DNA from: Sulfurovum sp.
GTDB lineage: Bacteria > Campylobacterota > Campylobacteria > Campylobacterales > Sulfurovaceae
Length of the DNA stretch: 33,079 bases
Reading direction: 5' to 3'
Assembly (NCBI GenBank): GCA_027081115.1
Contig: JALWLD010000116.1
Location: 1 to 33,079 of the forward strand
The first letter of the stretch is position 1. The number at the start of each line of letters is the position of its first letter. The position numbers and the translations under genes were made by a program. Shown one piece after another: positions 1 through 9,368 of the stretch. The notes beneath the pieces are model-generated. The model made no database searches and was not told where the DNA came from. It worked only from the letters and a program-made list of their open reading frames with translations.

Positions 1-1120
1 TCAAGCTGATTTTTGAGTCAGAAGTATATCGATTGTAGTCTTTAAAAGCAATTAAATTCTGTAAAATCCCAAAAATTACCGCAAATATAATAAATGAGGT
101 TCCACCATGACTAAACATAGGCAGAGGAAGGCCTACAACGGGTGCCATACCGATGATCATATAGATGTTGACCCCCATGTATACAAAGAAGAGAAATGCC
201 AATCCTGAGGCAAAGGTTTTGATGAGGTAGTCTCCGGCATATTTGGCAGAGATATAGAGCAGGTTGAAAATGAGTAGTATGTAGAGAGCAATGACCAGTA
301 ACATACCCTTAAATCCAAACCTCTCTCCAAGGTAGGCAAAGATGAAGTCTGTTGATGATACAGGGAGGAATTTGAGTTGTGTCTGTGTTGCATCTGCTTT
401 TTCTTTTCCTTCTACTCCTCCTGAACCAATAGCAATGAGTGCCTGTCTCACTTGGTAACTTGGTTTACTCATTGCATCTACAATACGTTTTTTCTGGTAG
501 TCTTTTAGCCCATACTCATATGCCATAGGTGCACCTGCACCTACTAAAATGAGAATGACAGTCCAAATCTTCCAGTCAATTCCTATAATAAATAAAATAC
601 CATACCCAGTAATAAGCAATACCAGTGCAGTACCCAGGTCCGGTTCTTTTGCGATCATCAAAAAAGGGATGATAATAACAATAGAGAGTTTAACAAAATT
701 GAAAAACCCATAGCCATCTGATGGCGGTGGCCTTTTGGCAATAAGGTAGGCAAGTAGCATGATAACATTGACTTTGATAAATTCTGAAGGCTGGATAGTA
801 AGTCCGACCCCTGGAATCTGGATCCATCTTTTTGCGCCAAGTACAGACGTACCGACAAAAGGTACGGCAGCAAGAAGTCCCAGGTTAAGCATGTAAAAGA
901 GTGGTGCGAACCACCACAATATACGTCTCCAAGGGATAAACATAGAGACTGAAAAAACCAAAAATGCGATAACATAATAGACCATTTGTTTTTTAAAAAG
1001 ATGTGGATTGATCTCGTAAATCAGGTAGGAGGAGATGATAAAAATGGGGATCATCTGAAACATAAGGGTATAGGAGAAGTTTCTAAACACGCGTTTGTCT
1101 GCTGAGACGATAGACTCCAT
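1..1120 (-). CDS. rodA: Rod-shape SEDS glycosyltransferase RodA (3' end missing)
   Basis: SEDS-family peptidoglycan polymerase of the cytoplasmic membrane, which works with a class B PBP in cell elongation. Reading the minus strand from the ATG at 1118-1120 gives 373 uninterrupted codons that run off the left edge. The family is usually 370-400 residues, so only the last few residues should be missing. The translation is almost wholly membrane helices. It has the family landmarks GAKRWI followed by QPSEF near residues 95-110, a soluble stretch with IAIGSGG and KFLPVSSTDFIFA, then ERFGFKG, and near the end MFSHGGTS. GGGGAAA precedes the ATG at SD distance. It is divergent from pgeF. FtsW is the alternative, but the overall form fits RodA better. 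Confidence 0.9.
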   Translation of the reverse strand, partial: MESIVSADKRVFRNFSYTLMFQMIPIFIISSYLIYEINPHLFKKQMVYYVIAFLVFSVSMFIPWRRILWWFAPLFYMLNLGLLAAVPFVGTSVLGAKRWIQIPGVGLTIQPSEFIKVNVIMLLAYLIAKRPPPSDGYGFFNFVKLSIVIIIPFLMIAKEPDLGTALVLLITGYGILFIIGIDWKIWTVILILVGAGAPMAYEYGLKDYQKKRIVDAMSKPSYQVRQALIAIGSGGVEGKEKADATQTQLKFLPVSSTDFIFAYLGERFGFKGMLLVIALYILLIFNLLYISAKYAGDYLIKTFASGLAFLFFVYMGVNIYMIIGMAPVVGLPLPMFSHGGTSFIIFAVIFGILQNLIAFKDYNRYTSDSKISL

Positions 1121-1171
1121 AAATTTCCCCAATTTTTAGGGTATTATATCAGAAAGATTCTAAGGATACCT

Positions 1172-1936
1172 ATGATTGAAGTCTACAGTTTTGATGATTT
1201 AAAAAAATATCCTAATCTACTTCATGCAGTCTCAACAAAGTCTAAATCTTACCCTTACAACTTCTCTTTAGCACTGCATACAGGGGAAAACAAACAATGT
1301 GTTGTTGAAAACAGAGAGCGTATAGCAGGGTATCTTGGTTTAAAGAATGACTGGCATTTTGTGGTGGCTGACCAAATACACAGTGACCATATAAAAATCA
1401 TTACAAAAACAGATACCAAAGGATGGAAAAATCTAGATGATGCCATAGAAGATTGTGATGCCCTTATAACGGATTTAAAAAATGTGATGTTGACCATTTT
1501 GACGGCTGACTGTGTTCCTGTATTACTTTTTGATCCTAAGAGAAAAATAGTGGCAGCGGTGCATGCAGGGTGGAAAGGTACAAAATCCAAGATTGTTGCA
1601 AAAACGGTTTTAAGAATGCAGGAGGTTTTTGGTTCAGACCCTAAAGATATAGTTGCTGCGGTTGCTCCCTCCATTGGTCGATGTTGTTATGAAGTGGGGG
1701 AAGATGTTGCCAGACATTTTTTTGATATACCCAAAGGATACACTAAAAAAGGAGATAAATATATGTTGGATCTTCCATATATTAACAAATATCAACTTTT
1801 AGATTCTGGTCTCTTGGATGCACATATAGCGATGTCTAATGTATGTACAGCTTGTGAGGTAGAGCACTATTTCTCTTACAGAAAAGAGAAAGGGTGTAGT
1901 GGAAGATTTATGTCTATGATTGGGATGAACAGATAG
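1172..1936 (+). CDS. pgeF: Peptidoglycan editing factor PgeF / YfiH-family multicopper-like oxidase
   Basis: Member of the YfiH/LACC1 (Cu-oxidase_4, DUF152) family. Members are reported to act on purine nucleosides and to keep wrong amino acids out of peptidoglycan precursors. The 254-residue length is normal. The metal-site residues of the family are present: His70 in ADQIHSD, Cys114 in TADCVPVLLF, and His131 in HAGWKGT. A TAAGGA ribosome site precedes the ATG, and a TATTAT -10-like box lies at 1142-1147. The gene sits next to rodA, which suits a cell-wall role, but the family is widespread and the exact substrate cannot be read from sequence. Confidence 0.9.
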   Translation: MIEVYSFDDLKKYPNLLHAVSTKSKSYPYNFSLALHTGENKQCVVENRERIAGYLGLKNDWHFVVADQIHSDHIKIITKTDTKGWKNLDDAIEDCDALITDLKNVMLTILTADCVPVLLFDPKRKIVAAVHAGWKGTKSKIVAKTVLRMQEVFGSDPKDIVAAVAPSIGRCCYEVGEDVARHFFDIPKGYTKKGDKYMLDLPYINKYQLLDSGLLDAHIAMSNVCTACEVEHYFSYRKEKGCSGRFMSMIGMNR

Positions 1937-1938
1937 TT

Positions 1939-2646
1939 CTATATGTATACATCCGCTTCTGTATTACAATGCAGAGTTAATTCGTAAAGCCACTGCTGTA
2001 ATTCAAACATATCTTCATAAATCTTAAAGTTCCTGTCGATGATGGCTTCGGAATGAAAAGTGATATCAGGAGAAAATGTAGCATAGGCATAGATGGCACC
2101 CATAAGGTAGAGATAGCTATGGTTCTCTTTACTGTCACAATCCCTTGGCATTCTTTTATATTTGGCCTCAGGAACCTTGTAGCCTTTGGTTTTAAGCGAT
2201 TCAAGGATATTGTGAAGTTCACTGCGCCTCTGTGCATTTTGTATGTACTCTCTGTAGGTAGCAAGTAGTGTAGGCTTGAAATTTCGGATTCCTGTGGCAA
2301 CAAAAATCTCCTGTGGGTCATAATGCATGTAAAAACTTGAACTCTGCATACGGTGTCCACTCCCTTGCCAAAATATAATACCTATACGTGTTTTGATAGG
2401 ATCACTCAAATGAAAACGTGCATCCCGGTAGATACGAAAAAGTGATTTGTTTGTTTTAGGTATAGCGTTTATGGCAGGTACAAGGATCTGCAGATGTTCA
2501 CCCATCTCTTCCACATAGGCTTTATTTGGTGTGACTATGACCTTTTCATACTCTTCTCTGTTGGCATCGAGCCACTCTTTGGAATTGTTGACAATGATTT
2601 TGTTGAGAAAGTGTAAACCTTTTTTTGGGAAACCGTTAAAAGGCAT
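1939..2646 (-). CDS. DUF2461 family protein
   Basis: A 235-residue soluble protein of the DUF2461/TIGR02453 family. Diagnostic stretches are an N-terminal FNGFPKKGLHFL, then NNSKEWLDANREEYE, FRIYRDARFHLSDPIKTRIG in the middle, and the FYMHYDPQEIFVATGIR strand. The molecular function of the family is not known. Its ATG overlaps the stop codon of the upstream carboxynorspermidine dehydrogenase gene as TAATG, so the two are translationally coupled. It converges with pgeF, with only 2 bases between the stops. Confidence 0.85.
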   Translation of the reverse strand: MPFNGFPKKGLHFLNKIIVNNSKEWLDANREEYEKVIVTPNKAYVEEMGEHLQILVPAINAIPKTNKSLFRIYRDARFHLSDPIKTRIGIIFWQGSGHRMQSSSFYMHYDPQEIFVATGIRNFKPTLLATYREYIQNAQRRSELHNILESLKTKGYKVPEAKYKRMPRDCDSKENHSYLYLMGAIYAYATFSPDITFHSEAIIDRNFKIYEDMFELQQWLYELTLHCNTEADVYI

Positions 2647-3878
2647 TAATCTACTCTTCTGTCTTCATCTTCATCCAGTTCCATGACCTTCCATGGTAAC
2701 CCCTGTCTGTTCAGTTCCTCCATAAATGGGTCAGGATCGAACTCTTCCATATTAAAGACACCTTTTCCTTGCCATTTACCCTCTAACAAGAGTTTTGCAC
2801 CAATCATCGCAGGTACACCGGTAGTGTAAGAGACACCTTGGCTCATCACTTCTGCATAACACTGTTCATGATCTGAGACCTGATAGATGTATATGGTTTT
2901 CTTTTGACCGTCTTTAATTCCTTTAGCAAAGATACCAATATTGGTTTTCCCTTTGGTACGTGGACCTAAGCTTGCCGGATCAGGAAGGAGAGTGGCAAGA
3001 AACTCCATAGGTACGATCTTCATTCCTTTGTGTTCTACCTCTTCAATACCTAACATACCTACATTCTCAAGACATTTCATATGGCTAAGATAAGACTCTC
3101 CAAAAGTCATGAAAAAACGGATACGTTTAAGTCCTTTGATGTGTTTGACTAAAGATTCCATCTCTTCATGGTAAAGTAGGTAGGAGTCTTTAGGTCCAAT
3201 TTCAGGATAGTCCCAAACCTGCTTGATCTCCATAGGGTTCGTCTCTATCCATTTTCCTTCACCATTATCATTCTTTTGCCAATAACGCCCCTTGGCTGAG
3301 ACTTCACGCAGGTTGATCTCCGGGTTGAAGTTTGTAGCAAAGGGGTAGCCATGATCTCCTGCATTACAGTCAAGAATGTCAATTGTATGGATCTCATCAA
3401 AGTAGTGTTTTTGAGCATAGGCACAAAAGACATTGGTAACACCAGGGTCAAAGCCTGAGCCAAGGAGACCCATGATATTTGCTTCTTTAAATTGATCATC
3501 TCTTGCCCACTGCTCCTTGTATTCAAACTTTGCTGTATCAGGATGTTCATAGTTCGCGGTATCAAGATAGTCTACGCCACACTGTGTACACGCATCCATA
3601 ATGGTCAAGTCCTGGTATGGCAATGCCACATTAATGACCATATCTGCCTGGGTATCTTTGATCACTTCAATAAGTTCAGGAATAGAGTCAGCATCTACTT
3701 TTAGTGTATTGAGGTTTACTCCAGTCTTCTTTTTGACATTGGCAGCAATTGCATCACATTTACTGAGTGTACGGCTTGCCAGAGTAATTTCTCCAAAAGT
3801 CTCAACATTCATTGCACATTTGAAAGCAACAACATTGCCAACACCACCGGCACCAATGATAAGGGTTTTGTTAGACAT
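2646..3878 (-). CDS. Carboxynorspermidine dehydrogenase (saccharopine dehydrogenase family)
   Basis: Cytosolic oxidoreductase that would condense aspartate semialdehyde with putrescine to carboxyspermidine using NADPH, the first step of the alternative spermidine pathway found in Campylobacterota. The 410 residues start with a Rossmann motif, IGAGGVGNVVAFKCAM (residues 7-22). They continue with the family stretches VINVALPYQDLTIMDAC and GSGFDPGVTNVFCAYA, and TTGVPAMIGAKLLLEGKW near the end. AAGGAG precedes the ATG. The DUF2461 gene follows with a one-base TAATG overlap. speA lies on the same strand in this window and fits the same pathway through agmatine. Saccharopine dehydrogenase proper is less likely given this phylum. 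Confidence 0.85.
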   Translation of the reverse strand: MSNKTLIIGAGGVGNVVAFKCAMNVETFGEITLASRTLSKCDAIAANVKKKTGVNLNTLKVDADSIPELIEVIKDTQADMVINVALPYQDLTIMDACTQCGVDYLDTANYEHPDTAKFEYKEQWARDDQFKEANIMGLLGSGFDPGVTNVFCAYAQKHYFDEIHTIDILDCNAGDHGYPFATNFNPEINLREVSAKGRYWQKNDNGEGKWIETNPMEIKQVWDYPEIGPKDSYLLYHEEMESLVKHIKGLKRIRFFMTFGESYLSHMKCLENVGMLGIEEVEHKGMKIVPMEFLATLLPDPASLGPRTKGKTNIGIFAKGIKDGQKKTIYIYQVSDHEQCYAEVMSQGVSYTTGVPAMIGAKLLLEGKWQGKGVFNMEEFDPDPFMEELNRQGLPWKVMELDEDEDRRVD

Positions 3879-3914
3879 AAAAGCTTCTCCTTAAAAATTA
3901 TTAGAGTTATTTTA

Positions 3915-4829
3915 TCACAAATAGTAGTGATTTATAATGTAACTCAATAGAAAAAGAATAGGAATGAAAAGCAGGGTACTGAGCAGTATGAGGGAGGTAA
4001 CATCTTTGGGTTTACAGTCATAGAGTGAAGCAAGATTGATGTTGGCTACAGCCAAGGGTGTAAACATCTCCATAAAGATAACACCTTGTACAAAGAGAGG
4101 TAGATCAGTTAGACTTAAAATCACAGCGGTAGCAAAGGGAACAATAATAAATTTTTGTGTGATCGTACCGATAAAAAGTTTAGGATGTAACTCTTTAATA
4201 CGTATACCGTAAAGGAATGTTCCTAGTAAAAAGAGTTGCAGTACAATACCGGCATAGGCCCCCATTTTAAAAAACTCCTGTATCTGTGTAGTTAAAGGTA
4301 TATCGTTTATATTTATAAATATGGCAACTACTGATGCAGGGATGATTGGGATCTTGATGATATTGAAAAGTGAGGCTTTGATGCTAAATGAACCACGAGA
4401 ATAGATGTAAACGCCTATAATGTACACCACAAAGACATTGGCAATGTTGATCAAGGTTGTATAGATGACAGACTGCTCCCCAAAGAGGGCTATGCCAAGT
4501 GGTATACCAATGTTCCCAGTATTGCCAACAAAGCCTGCTATAGAGAAGATGGCACGCTCTTTAATATCTGTAAATATTAATTTGCCAAAGACAATGGTAG
4601 GGATGAGAAGAAACAGAATAATAGCAAGATATAAAAAGGGTACATAGATGTGTTCAAAATGGAGTTTGGCAGTAGAAAATCCCCAAATGGTTACAAAGGG
4701 CTGTAGAAAGTATACAGACATTAAAGTGAGTGTCTTGGTATTCATATCTCCTTTGAAGATACGTTTTGCCAGGTAGCCCAGTAAAATGAAGACATAGACA
4801 AAGATGATGGAGAGTAGTGTACTTATCAT
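3915..4829 (-). CDS. AEC-family (auxin efflux carrier-like) membrane transporter
   Basis: A 304-residue inner-membrane permease with about ten hydrophobic segments and the AEC halves. Family landmarks are GNTGNIGIPLGIALFGE near residues 100-117 and MFTPLAVANINLASLYDCKPK near the C-terminus. Bacterial homologues are often called malate or other organic-anion transporters, and the substrate cannot be assigned here. The start codon is odd: a TATAAT on the minus strand (4836-4841) ends only six bases before the ATG, with no Shine-Dalgarno. The transcript may be leaderless, or another promoter is used. The gene is divergent from the DedA gene. Confidence 0.8.
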   Translation of the reverse strand: MISTLLSIIFVYVFILLGYLAKRIFKGDMNTKTLTLMSVYFLQPFVTIWGFSTAKLHFEHIYVPFLYLAIILFLLIPTIVFGKLIFTDIKERAIFSIAGFVGNTGNIGIPLGIALFGEQSVIYTTLINIANVFVVYIIGVYIYSRGSFSIKASLFNIIKIPIIPASVVAIFININDIPLTTQIQEFFKMGAYAGIVLQLFLLGTFLYGIRIKELHPKLFIGTITQKFIIVPFATAVILSLTDLPLFVQGVIFMEMFTPLAVANINLASLYDCKPKDVTSLILLSTLLFIPILFLLSYIINHYYL

Positions 4830-4894
4830 ATGAGGATTATAACATTAACATATTTTAGATATGATTCTTTCATTATTATTAAGTTAGGATATGT

Positions 4895-5449
4895 ATGGAT
4901 TTTTCTTCTTTAGAAGCCTGGGGCTACCTGGCTGTCGCTTTTTTCTCTTTTGGTGGTTCACTTTTTATTGTGGCAGCAGCAGGAGTCTTTTCATTTATGG
5001 GACATATGGATCTTACCACTGCTTTGATCGTTGCCATGGTGGCAAATTTTATGGGAGACAACTTCCTCTTTTATTTGGGAAAGTACCATAAAAAAGATAT
5101 TAAGCCTTATTTTGCAAAGCATAAACGCAAGATCGCGTTAGCCACATTGATTATGCGTAAGTACGGGGTAGCGGCGATTTTTATACAGAAGTTTTTATAT
5201 GGGGTTAAAACGCTTGTACCTATCTCTATGGCACTTTCAAAGTTTGACTTTAAAAAGTTTATATTCTTTAATATATTCGCATCAATCATTTTTATATTGA
5301 CGATAGGGTTGAGTGCCTATTTTGCCTCAGAGTCGATTATTGCTTTCTTTTCTATCATACAGGAGAGACCATGGATCGCACCTGTGGCAATGTTCACTGT
5401 ATTGGGTAGTATCTGGTATGTGATGACACGGATGACAAGAAAGAGGTAA
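4895..5449 (+). CDS. DedA family membrane protein
   Basis: A 184-residue inner-membrane protein of the DedA/SNARE-associated (VTT) family, whose members are linked to undecaprenyl-phosphate or phospholipid flipping. Typical features are the N-terminal hydrophobic stretch, MVANFMGDNFLFYLGKYH in the first third, the basic GVAAIFIQKFLYGVKTLVPI loop with its conserved Lys and Gly, and C-terminal transmembrane helices ending in basic residues. A start at 4895 with a TTAGGATATGT leader is used. An overlapping frame starting at 4891 is a shadow. The stop abuts the stop of the convergent aminotransferase gene with no gap. Confidence 0.85.
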   Translation: MDFSSLEAWGYLAVAFFSFGGSLFIVAAAGVFSFMGHMDLTTALIVAMVANFMGDNFLFYLGKYHKKDIKPYFAKHKRKIALATLIMRKYGVAAIFIQKFLYGVKTLVPISMALSKFDFKKFIFFNIFASIIFILTIGLSAYFASESIIAFFSIIQERPWIAPVAMFTVLGSIWYVMTRMTRKR

Positions 5450-6619
5450 TTACGCTCTTTTTTGTTTGACGAATTTCTCTATACGTCTGATACCTTCACG
5501 GATAGTTGTAATATCTGTTGCAAATGAGAATCTGAAGTAACCCTCTGATCCAAATCCGATGCCTGGTACAACGGCTACACCAACCTCCTGAAGTAACTCT
5601 TTACAAAACAAGATAGAGTCATCTGAAATATCTTTAATATTGACAAAGAGGTAGAATGCTCCCTGTGGTTTGAGTACAGAGAGTCCTTCAATGTTGTTCA
5701 TAAGTTCTGTTGCTTCTGCTGCTCTTGCTGCAAAGGCTCGTCTCATCATCTCTATCTCTTCATCTACATCACCATTAAGTGCAGGTATGGCAGCTTTTTG
5801 TGTGATAGAGTTGATGTTGGATGTACTTTGACTTTGAAGTTTGTTCATCACAGAGATGAGTTCTTTGTTCGCTGAGGCAAGATATCCAAAACGCCATCCT
5901 GTCATAGCAACAGATTTACTGAGTCCATTTATGGTAATGGTTCTATTGAACATATCATCAGAGATACTCGCTGCTGCTGTAAATTCAGCATCATAAACTA
6001 GCTTCTCATACATCTCATCGGATGCTACAAGGATATTTGTACCTTTTAGAACTTCACCAATGGCAATGAGCTCTTCTTTGCTATAGATAGAGCCTGTTGG
6101 GTTTGATGGACTTGTAAGTACAAGCATTTTTGTTTTTGGCGTAATCGCACCTTCGAGTTGCTCTGCAGTAATTTTAAAATTGTTGATCTCATTGGTATCG
6201 ATGATAACAGGTATACCTTCGGAATATTTAACTTGCTCAGGGTATGTTACCCAGTATGGTGCAGGGATGATAACTTCATCACCTTTATTGATGACTGCCT
6301 GAAAGAGGTTGAAAAGAGAGTGTTTCGCACCATTACTTATGATGATGTCGGTCATATCATAGTCAAGACCATTATCTCTTTTTAGTTTGTCGGCAACAGC
6401 TTGGCGTACTTCATTGATACCGGGGACGGCAGTGTATTGTGTAAACCCGTCATTAATGGCATTGATAGCTTCATCTTTAATACGCCTTGGTGTGCCAAAG
6501 TCAGGCTCTCCGGCAGAGAAACTCAATACATCTTTGCCTGAAGCTTTAAGCTCCTGTGCAAGTGTAGAGATGGCAATAGTCAGTGAGGATGAAAGTGTCT
6601 GAATACGATCTGATAACAT
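5450..6619 (-). CDS. aspC: Aspartate aminotransferase, class I (AspC/AatA type)
   Basis: PLP-dependent cytosolic aminotransferase that interconverts aspartate/2-oxoglutarate and oxaloacetate/glutamate. The 389-residue length is normal for subgroup Ib. Visible motifs are SFSAGEPDFGTP (residues 33-44), the APYWVTYPEQ aromatic stretch near 120, the SPSNPTG motif at 180-186, and the PLP Schiff-base lysine Lys235 in NGLSKSVAMTGWRFGY, followed by the Arg that contacts the phosphate. The conserved C-terminal Arg lies in FRFSFA. It may also act as a prephenate aminotransferase in some lineages, which sequence alone does not settle. Confidence 0.88.
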   Translation of the reverse strand: MLSDRIQTLSSSLTIAISTLAQELKASGKDVLSFSAGEPDFGTPRRIKDEAINAINDGFTQYTAVPGINEVRQAVADKLKRDNGLDYDMTDIIISNGAKHSLFNLFQAVINKGDEVIIPAPYWVTYPEQVKYSEGIPVIIDTNEINNFKITAEQLEGAITPKTKMLVLTSPSNPTGSIYSKEELIAIGEVLKGTNILVASDEMYEKLVYDAEFTAAASISDDMFNRTITINGLSKSVAMTGWRFGYLASANKELISVMNKLQSQSTSNINSITQKAAIPALNGDVDEEIEMMRRAFAARAAEATELMNNIEGLSVLKPQGAFYLFVNIKDISDDSILFCKELLQEVGVAVVPGIGFGSEGYFRFSFATDITTIREGIRRIEKFVKQKRA

Positions 6620-6701
6620 TGTATACCCTTATAAATAAAATTACTAGATTATATCTTAAAAGTGATTTATTTTATCAGAAATGAGGGGAAGTATGGAGAG
6701 A

Positions 6702-7403
6702 TTAATCCATACTGTGGATAAAGTTATCATATAACTCTTCGAGTTTGTGGTCTTCCTCTTTAATTTTTTCCTGTTTGGTTTTAGGTAGAGCATCTTCGAG
6801 TACTTCAATACGTTTGAGGAGGTATTCAAAGATTTCTTTGTTGACATCGGGGATCTTGTTGTGGCTTAGAGGAGTTTTGTCATATCCACGTTTTAAGACA
6901 CGTGCAGGGATACCAATAGCCGTACAGTCTGCAGGTACATCTTTGACAACCACAGAGTTCGCACCAACCTTTGAATTTTCTCCGATTTTAATGTTTCCCA
7001 ATACTTTTGAACCTGCACCAATGACTACATTGTTCCCAAGGGTAGGGTGTCTTTTCCCTTTAGAGGTACTGACCCCGCCAAGTGTCACTTGCTGGTAGAT
7101 GATAACATCCTCTCCAATAATGGTTGTTTCCCCTATGACCACACCTACACCGTGGTCAATGAAAACTCTACGACCAATAGTAGCAGCAGGGTGTATGTCT
7201 ATGGTGGTAAGAAAAAGGCCAATAGCAGAGATGAATCTGGGAATAAAACGTAATCCTTTCAAATAAAACCAATGTGCAATACGATGGAAAAAGAGTGCCC
7301 AAAGACCTGGGTAGTTGAAAAAAAGTTCAAAAGTAGAGTGTAGTGCAGGGTCATTTCTTTTTACATTAAGAAAATCTTCTTTGATCAGACTAAATACGTT
7401 CAA
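6702..7403 (-). CDS. cysE: Serine O-acetyltransferase CysE
   Basis: Transfers acetyl from acetyl-CoA to serine, the first step of cysteine synthesis. The 233-residue protein has an N-terminal helical domain (about 1-60), then left-handed beta-helix hexapeptide repeats: [30 protein letters not shown] and [19 protein letters not shown]. The catalytic His and Asp are in DIHPA and DHG. The C-terminal tail after [12 protein letters not shown] is charged and helical, and longer than in the shortest homologues. It lies 11 bases after speA on the same strand, so they are probably co-transcribed. A stem of 8 bp (6690-6713) overlaps the stop codon. Confidence 0.93.
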   Translation of the reverse strand: MNVFSLIKEDFLNVKRNDPALHSTFELFFNYPGLWALFFHRIAHWFYLKGLRFIPRFISAIGLFLTTIDIHPAATIGRRVFIDHGVGVVIGETTIIGEDVIIYQQVTLGGVSTSKGKRHPTLGNNVVIGAGSKVLGNIKIGENSKVGANSVVVKDVPADCTAIGIPARVLKRGYDKTPLSHNKIPDVNKEIFEYLLKRIEVLEDALPKTKQEKIKEEDHKLEELYDNFIHSMD

Positions 7404-7414
7404 TGCGGCTGTCC

Positions 7415-9280
7415 TTATATGTTTTCATTCTGAGTTTGGATGGTTTTAAGATAGCTGTTTTCGCTTAAATAAAGATATAGTTTACCCAAAAGCTCCCGTT
7501 TTTCTTCTGAAGAGATAGCTGTAGCGTCTTCTATGCGCTGTTTTAGGATCTTGTCTAATTCATTGGTATCATAGTTCAGATCATCCAGTACATTCATAAG
7601 GTTCTCAGCATCAATGAGATTTTCGATATGATACTCACCTGACTCATCAAAACTGATCACTGCTTCAGTGGGATGTGTGAAAAGGTTATGCTGCATACCT
7701 AATACTTCCTGGTAGGCACCCGTAAGGAAGAATGCCAGAAAGTACTCCTCTTTGGTAATGTCTATATCGTGCAGGTAGAGAGGAAGTTCACGGTTAAATC
7801 CTATCTCCCCGTCAGAGTCACAGGTAATATCCCAGATTGTAGCAGGATTACTTGGTTTGATGTCCAATTTGTCAAGTGGTACGATGGGGAACTGCTGTGA
7901 TAAGCCCCAAAAATCAGGCAGAGACTGGAATGTTGAGAAGTTAACCAGATACTTTTCCTGAATACGGTTTTGTAGCTTCATCAATTCATTAGAACCTTCA
8001 TCTTTAAGTAAGAAGATGGACTTTTTTATAATGAGGTTGACAAGTATCTCTGTATTGGAGCGGTCTTCAAGGTCAATATAGCCTAAATCAAAGAGGGTTA
8101 AGAGACTCTCCATGTGATCTAGTGCATCATGCAGGTATTCGCGGGCATTTTGGCGTTTAAGTGCATGGTAGAGTTCGTAAAGTTCTTGGATGAGAGGAGG
8201 GTTCACTTCTTTGAGTCGGAGTCCTTGTTCATGGTATTCTTGTGAAAAGAGCTCCAATACAGGTGCAATAAGTACAGAGTGAGATGCAGCAATAAAACGT
8301 CCTGATTCTGTAAATATGTCAGGTTCAGAAACCCCTTTACTTTTTGCGATCTCCTGCATGAGGTAGACGACATCATTTGCAAACTCCATCAGTGAGTAGT
8401 TTCGGTCTACATTACTCGCATGTTGGCTATACTCTACAGCCAATCCTCCGCCAATATTAATGGCACCCAGTGCATCTGCACCACGTTTTTTGAGTTCAGC
8501 ATAGATATTTCCCGCTTCCCTCAAGGCTTTTTTTAGCGGCACAATGTCAGACATTTGGGAACCAATATGAAAGTGTATCATCCAAAACTGTTGCAGAAGA
8601 TTGTTTTTTGTCAGCATTTCGTAGGCTACAAGCAACTCTGTAGAAGTTAATCCAAACTTAGAACTGTACCCACCGCTTTTTGCCCATATACCTATGCCGG
8701 AGCTATGAAGACGTATGCGTACACCAATTTTTGGGGAGACAGGGGTTTTAACTCCCTTGTTTATGGTATTGTTGACCTCTATGATGGTTTCAAGTTCTGC
8801 CAAACCTTCTATAGTAATGGTTATGTTGTGACCCATTTTTGCCGCAATGAAACATAAAGATATCATCTCTTTGTCTTTAAATCCGTTAATAGTGATGGGT
8901 GCCCCTAAAGGGGTTTTGGTCATAGCAATGATAAGTTCTGCTTTACTGCCGGCTTCTAATCCGTAGTTATACTCTTTTGAAACATCCATCAATGCATTAA
9001 TAAAGTTTGGAAACTGGTTTACTTTCAGGGGAAAAACGGCATGAAAGCCACCTTGGTAGTTGATCTCTTTTTTAGCTTTTTCAAAGGTTGTAAAAAGGGT
9101 TGAGATCTGCTTTTTTATAAGGTGAGGGAAACGCAAAAGTATAGGACCTCTGTGTCCTTTGGCACGTATTTCTTGAGTTAGCTGTAAAAGAGACGGTTTG
9201 GATGCATAATTAATGTTGATGGTGTCATCTTCAATGACAAAATTATCGTCACCCCATAGCTGCAAACCAAAGTTTTTCAT
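7415..9280 (-). CDS. speA: Biosynthetic arginine decarboxylase SpeA
   Basis: PLP-dependent group IV decarboxylase that makes agmatine from arginine, the entry to putrescine and spermidine synthesis. At 621 residues it is slightly shorter than the E. coli enzyme (about 658). The PLP lysine is in [13 protein letters not shown] near residue 100. [10 protein letters not shown] and [13 protein letters not shown] form the barrel active site. [14 protein letters not shown] and, in the C-terminal beta domain, TCDSDGEIG complete the family pattern. Together with the carboxynorspermidine dehydrogenase at 2646-3878 it supports an agmatine-based spermidine route. It is divergent from the Mla operon and shares its promoter region. 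cysE follows directly. Confidence 0.93.
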   Translation of the reverse strand: MKNFGLQLWGDDNFVIEDDTININYASKPSLLQLTQEIRAKGHRGPILLRFPHLIKKQISTLFTTFEKAKKEINYQGGFHAVFPLKVNQFPNFINALMDVSKEYNYGLEAGSKAELIIAMTKTPLGAPITINGFKDKEMISLCFIAAKMGHNITITIEGLAELETIIEVNNTINKGVKTPVSPKIGVRIRLHSSGIGIWAKSGGYSSKFGLTSTELLVAYEMLTKNNLLQQFWMIHFHIGSQMSDIVPLKKALREAGNIYAELKKRGADALGAINIGGGLAVEYSQHASNVDRNYSLMEFANDVVYLMQEIAKSKGVSEPDIFTESGRFIAASHSVLIAPVLELFSQEYHEQGLRLKEVNPPLIQELYELYHALKRQNAREYLHDALDHMESLLTLFDLGYIDLEDRSNTEILVNLIIKKSIFLLKDEGSNELMKLQNRIQEKYLVNFSTFQSLPDFWGLSQQFPIVPLDKLDIKPSNPATIWDITCDSDGEIGFNRELPLYLHDIDITKEEYFLAFFLTGAYQEVLGMQHNLFTHPTEAVISFDESGEYHIENLIDAENLMNVLDDLNYDTNELDKILKQRIEDATAISSEEKRELLGKLYLYLSENSYLKTIQTQNENI

Positions 9281-9318
9281 TACATCGCCTTTTATGTACG
9301 CATAACCGTTTCAGTATA

Positions 9319-9336
9319 TTGTTATAATTATAGCAA
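9319..9336. promoter_or_regulatory. Overlapping divergent -10 boxes between speA and the Mla operon
   Basis: The palindromic core TATAATTATA at 9323-9332 supplies a TATAAT -10 box on both strands: plus 9323-9328 and minus 9332-9327. Both carry the extended TGn element (TTGTTATAAT on plus, TTGCTATAAT on minus). The predicted start sites would lie a few bases to either side, giving leaders of roughly 35-40 bases to each gene. A second plus-strand TATAAT at 9356-9361 ends seven bases before the mlaE ATG and would give a leaderless message. Confidence 0.55.
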
Positions 9337-9368
9337 AACTTAATCGAATCTTACCTATAATAAAGTTA

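Noticed and set aside
157..975. Two minus-strand ORFs in the first kilobase
   Set aside because: Out-of-frame shadows of the rodA gene, which reads open over 373 codons in another frame.
1255..1674. 139-codon minus-strand ORF within pgeF
   Set aside because: Antisense shadow of a well-supported gene with complete PgeF motifs.
6690..6713. 8-bp stem AGTATGGA/TCCATACT as the cysE terminator
   Set aside because: It overlaps the cysE stop codon but has no following U tract on the minus strand. It is noted only in the cysE entry.
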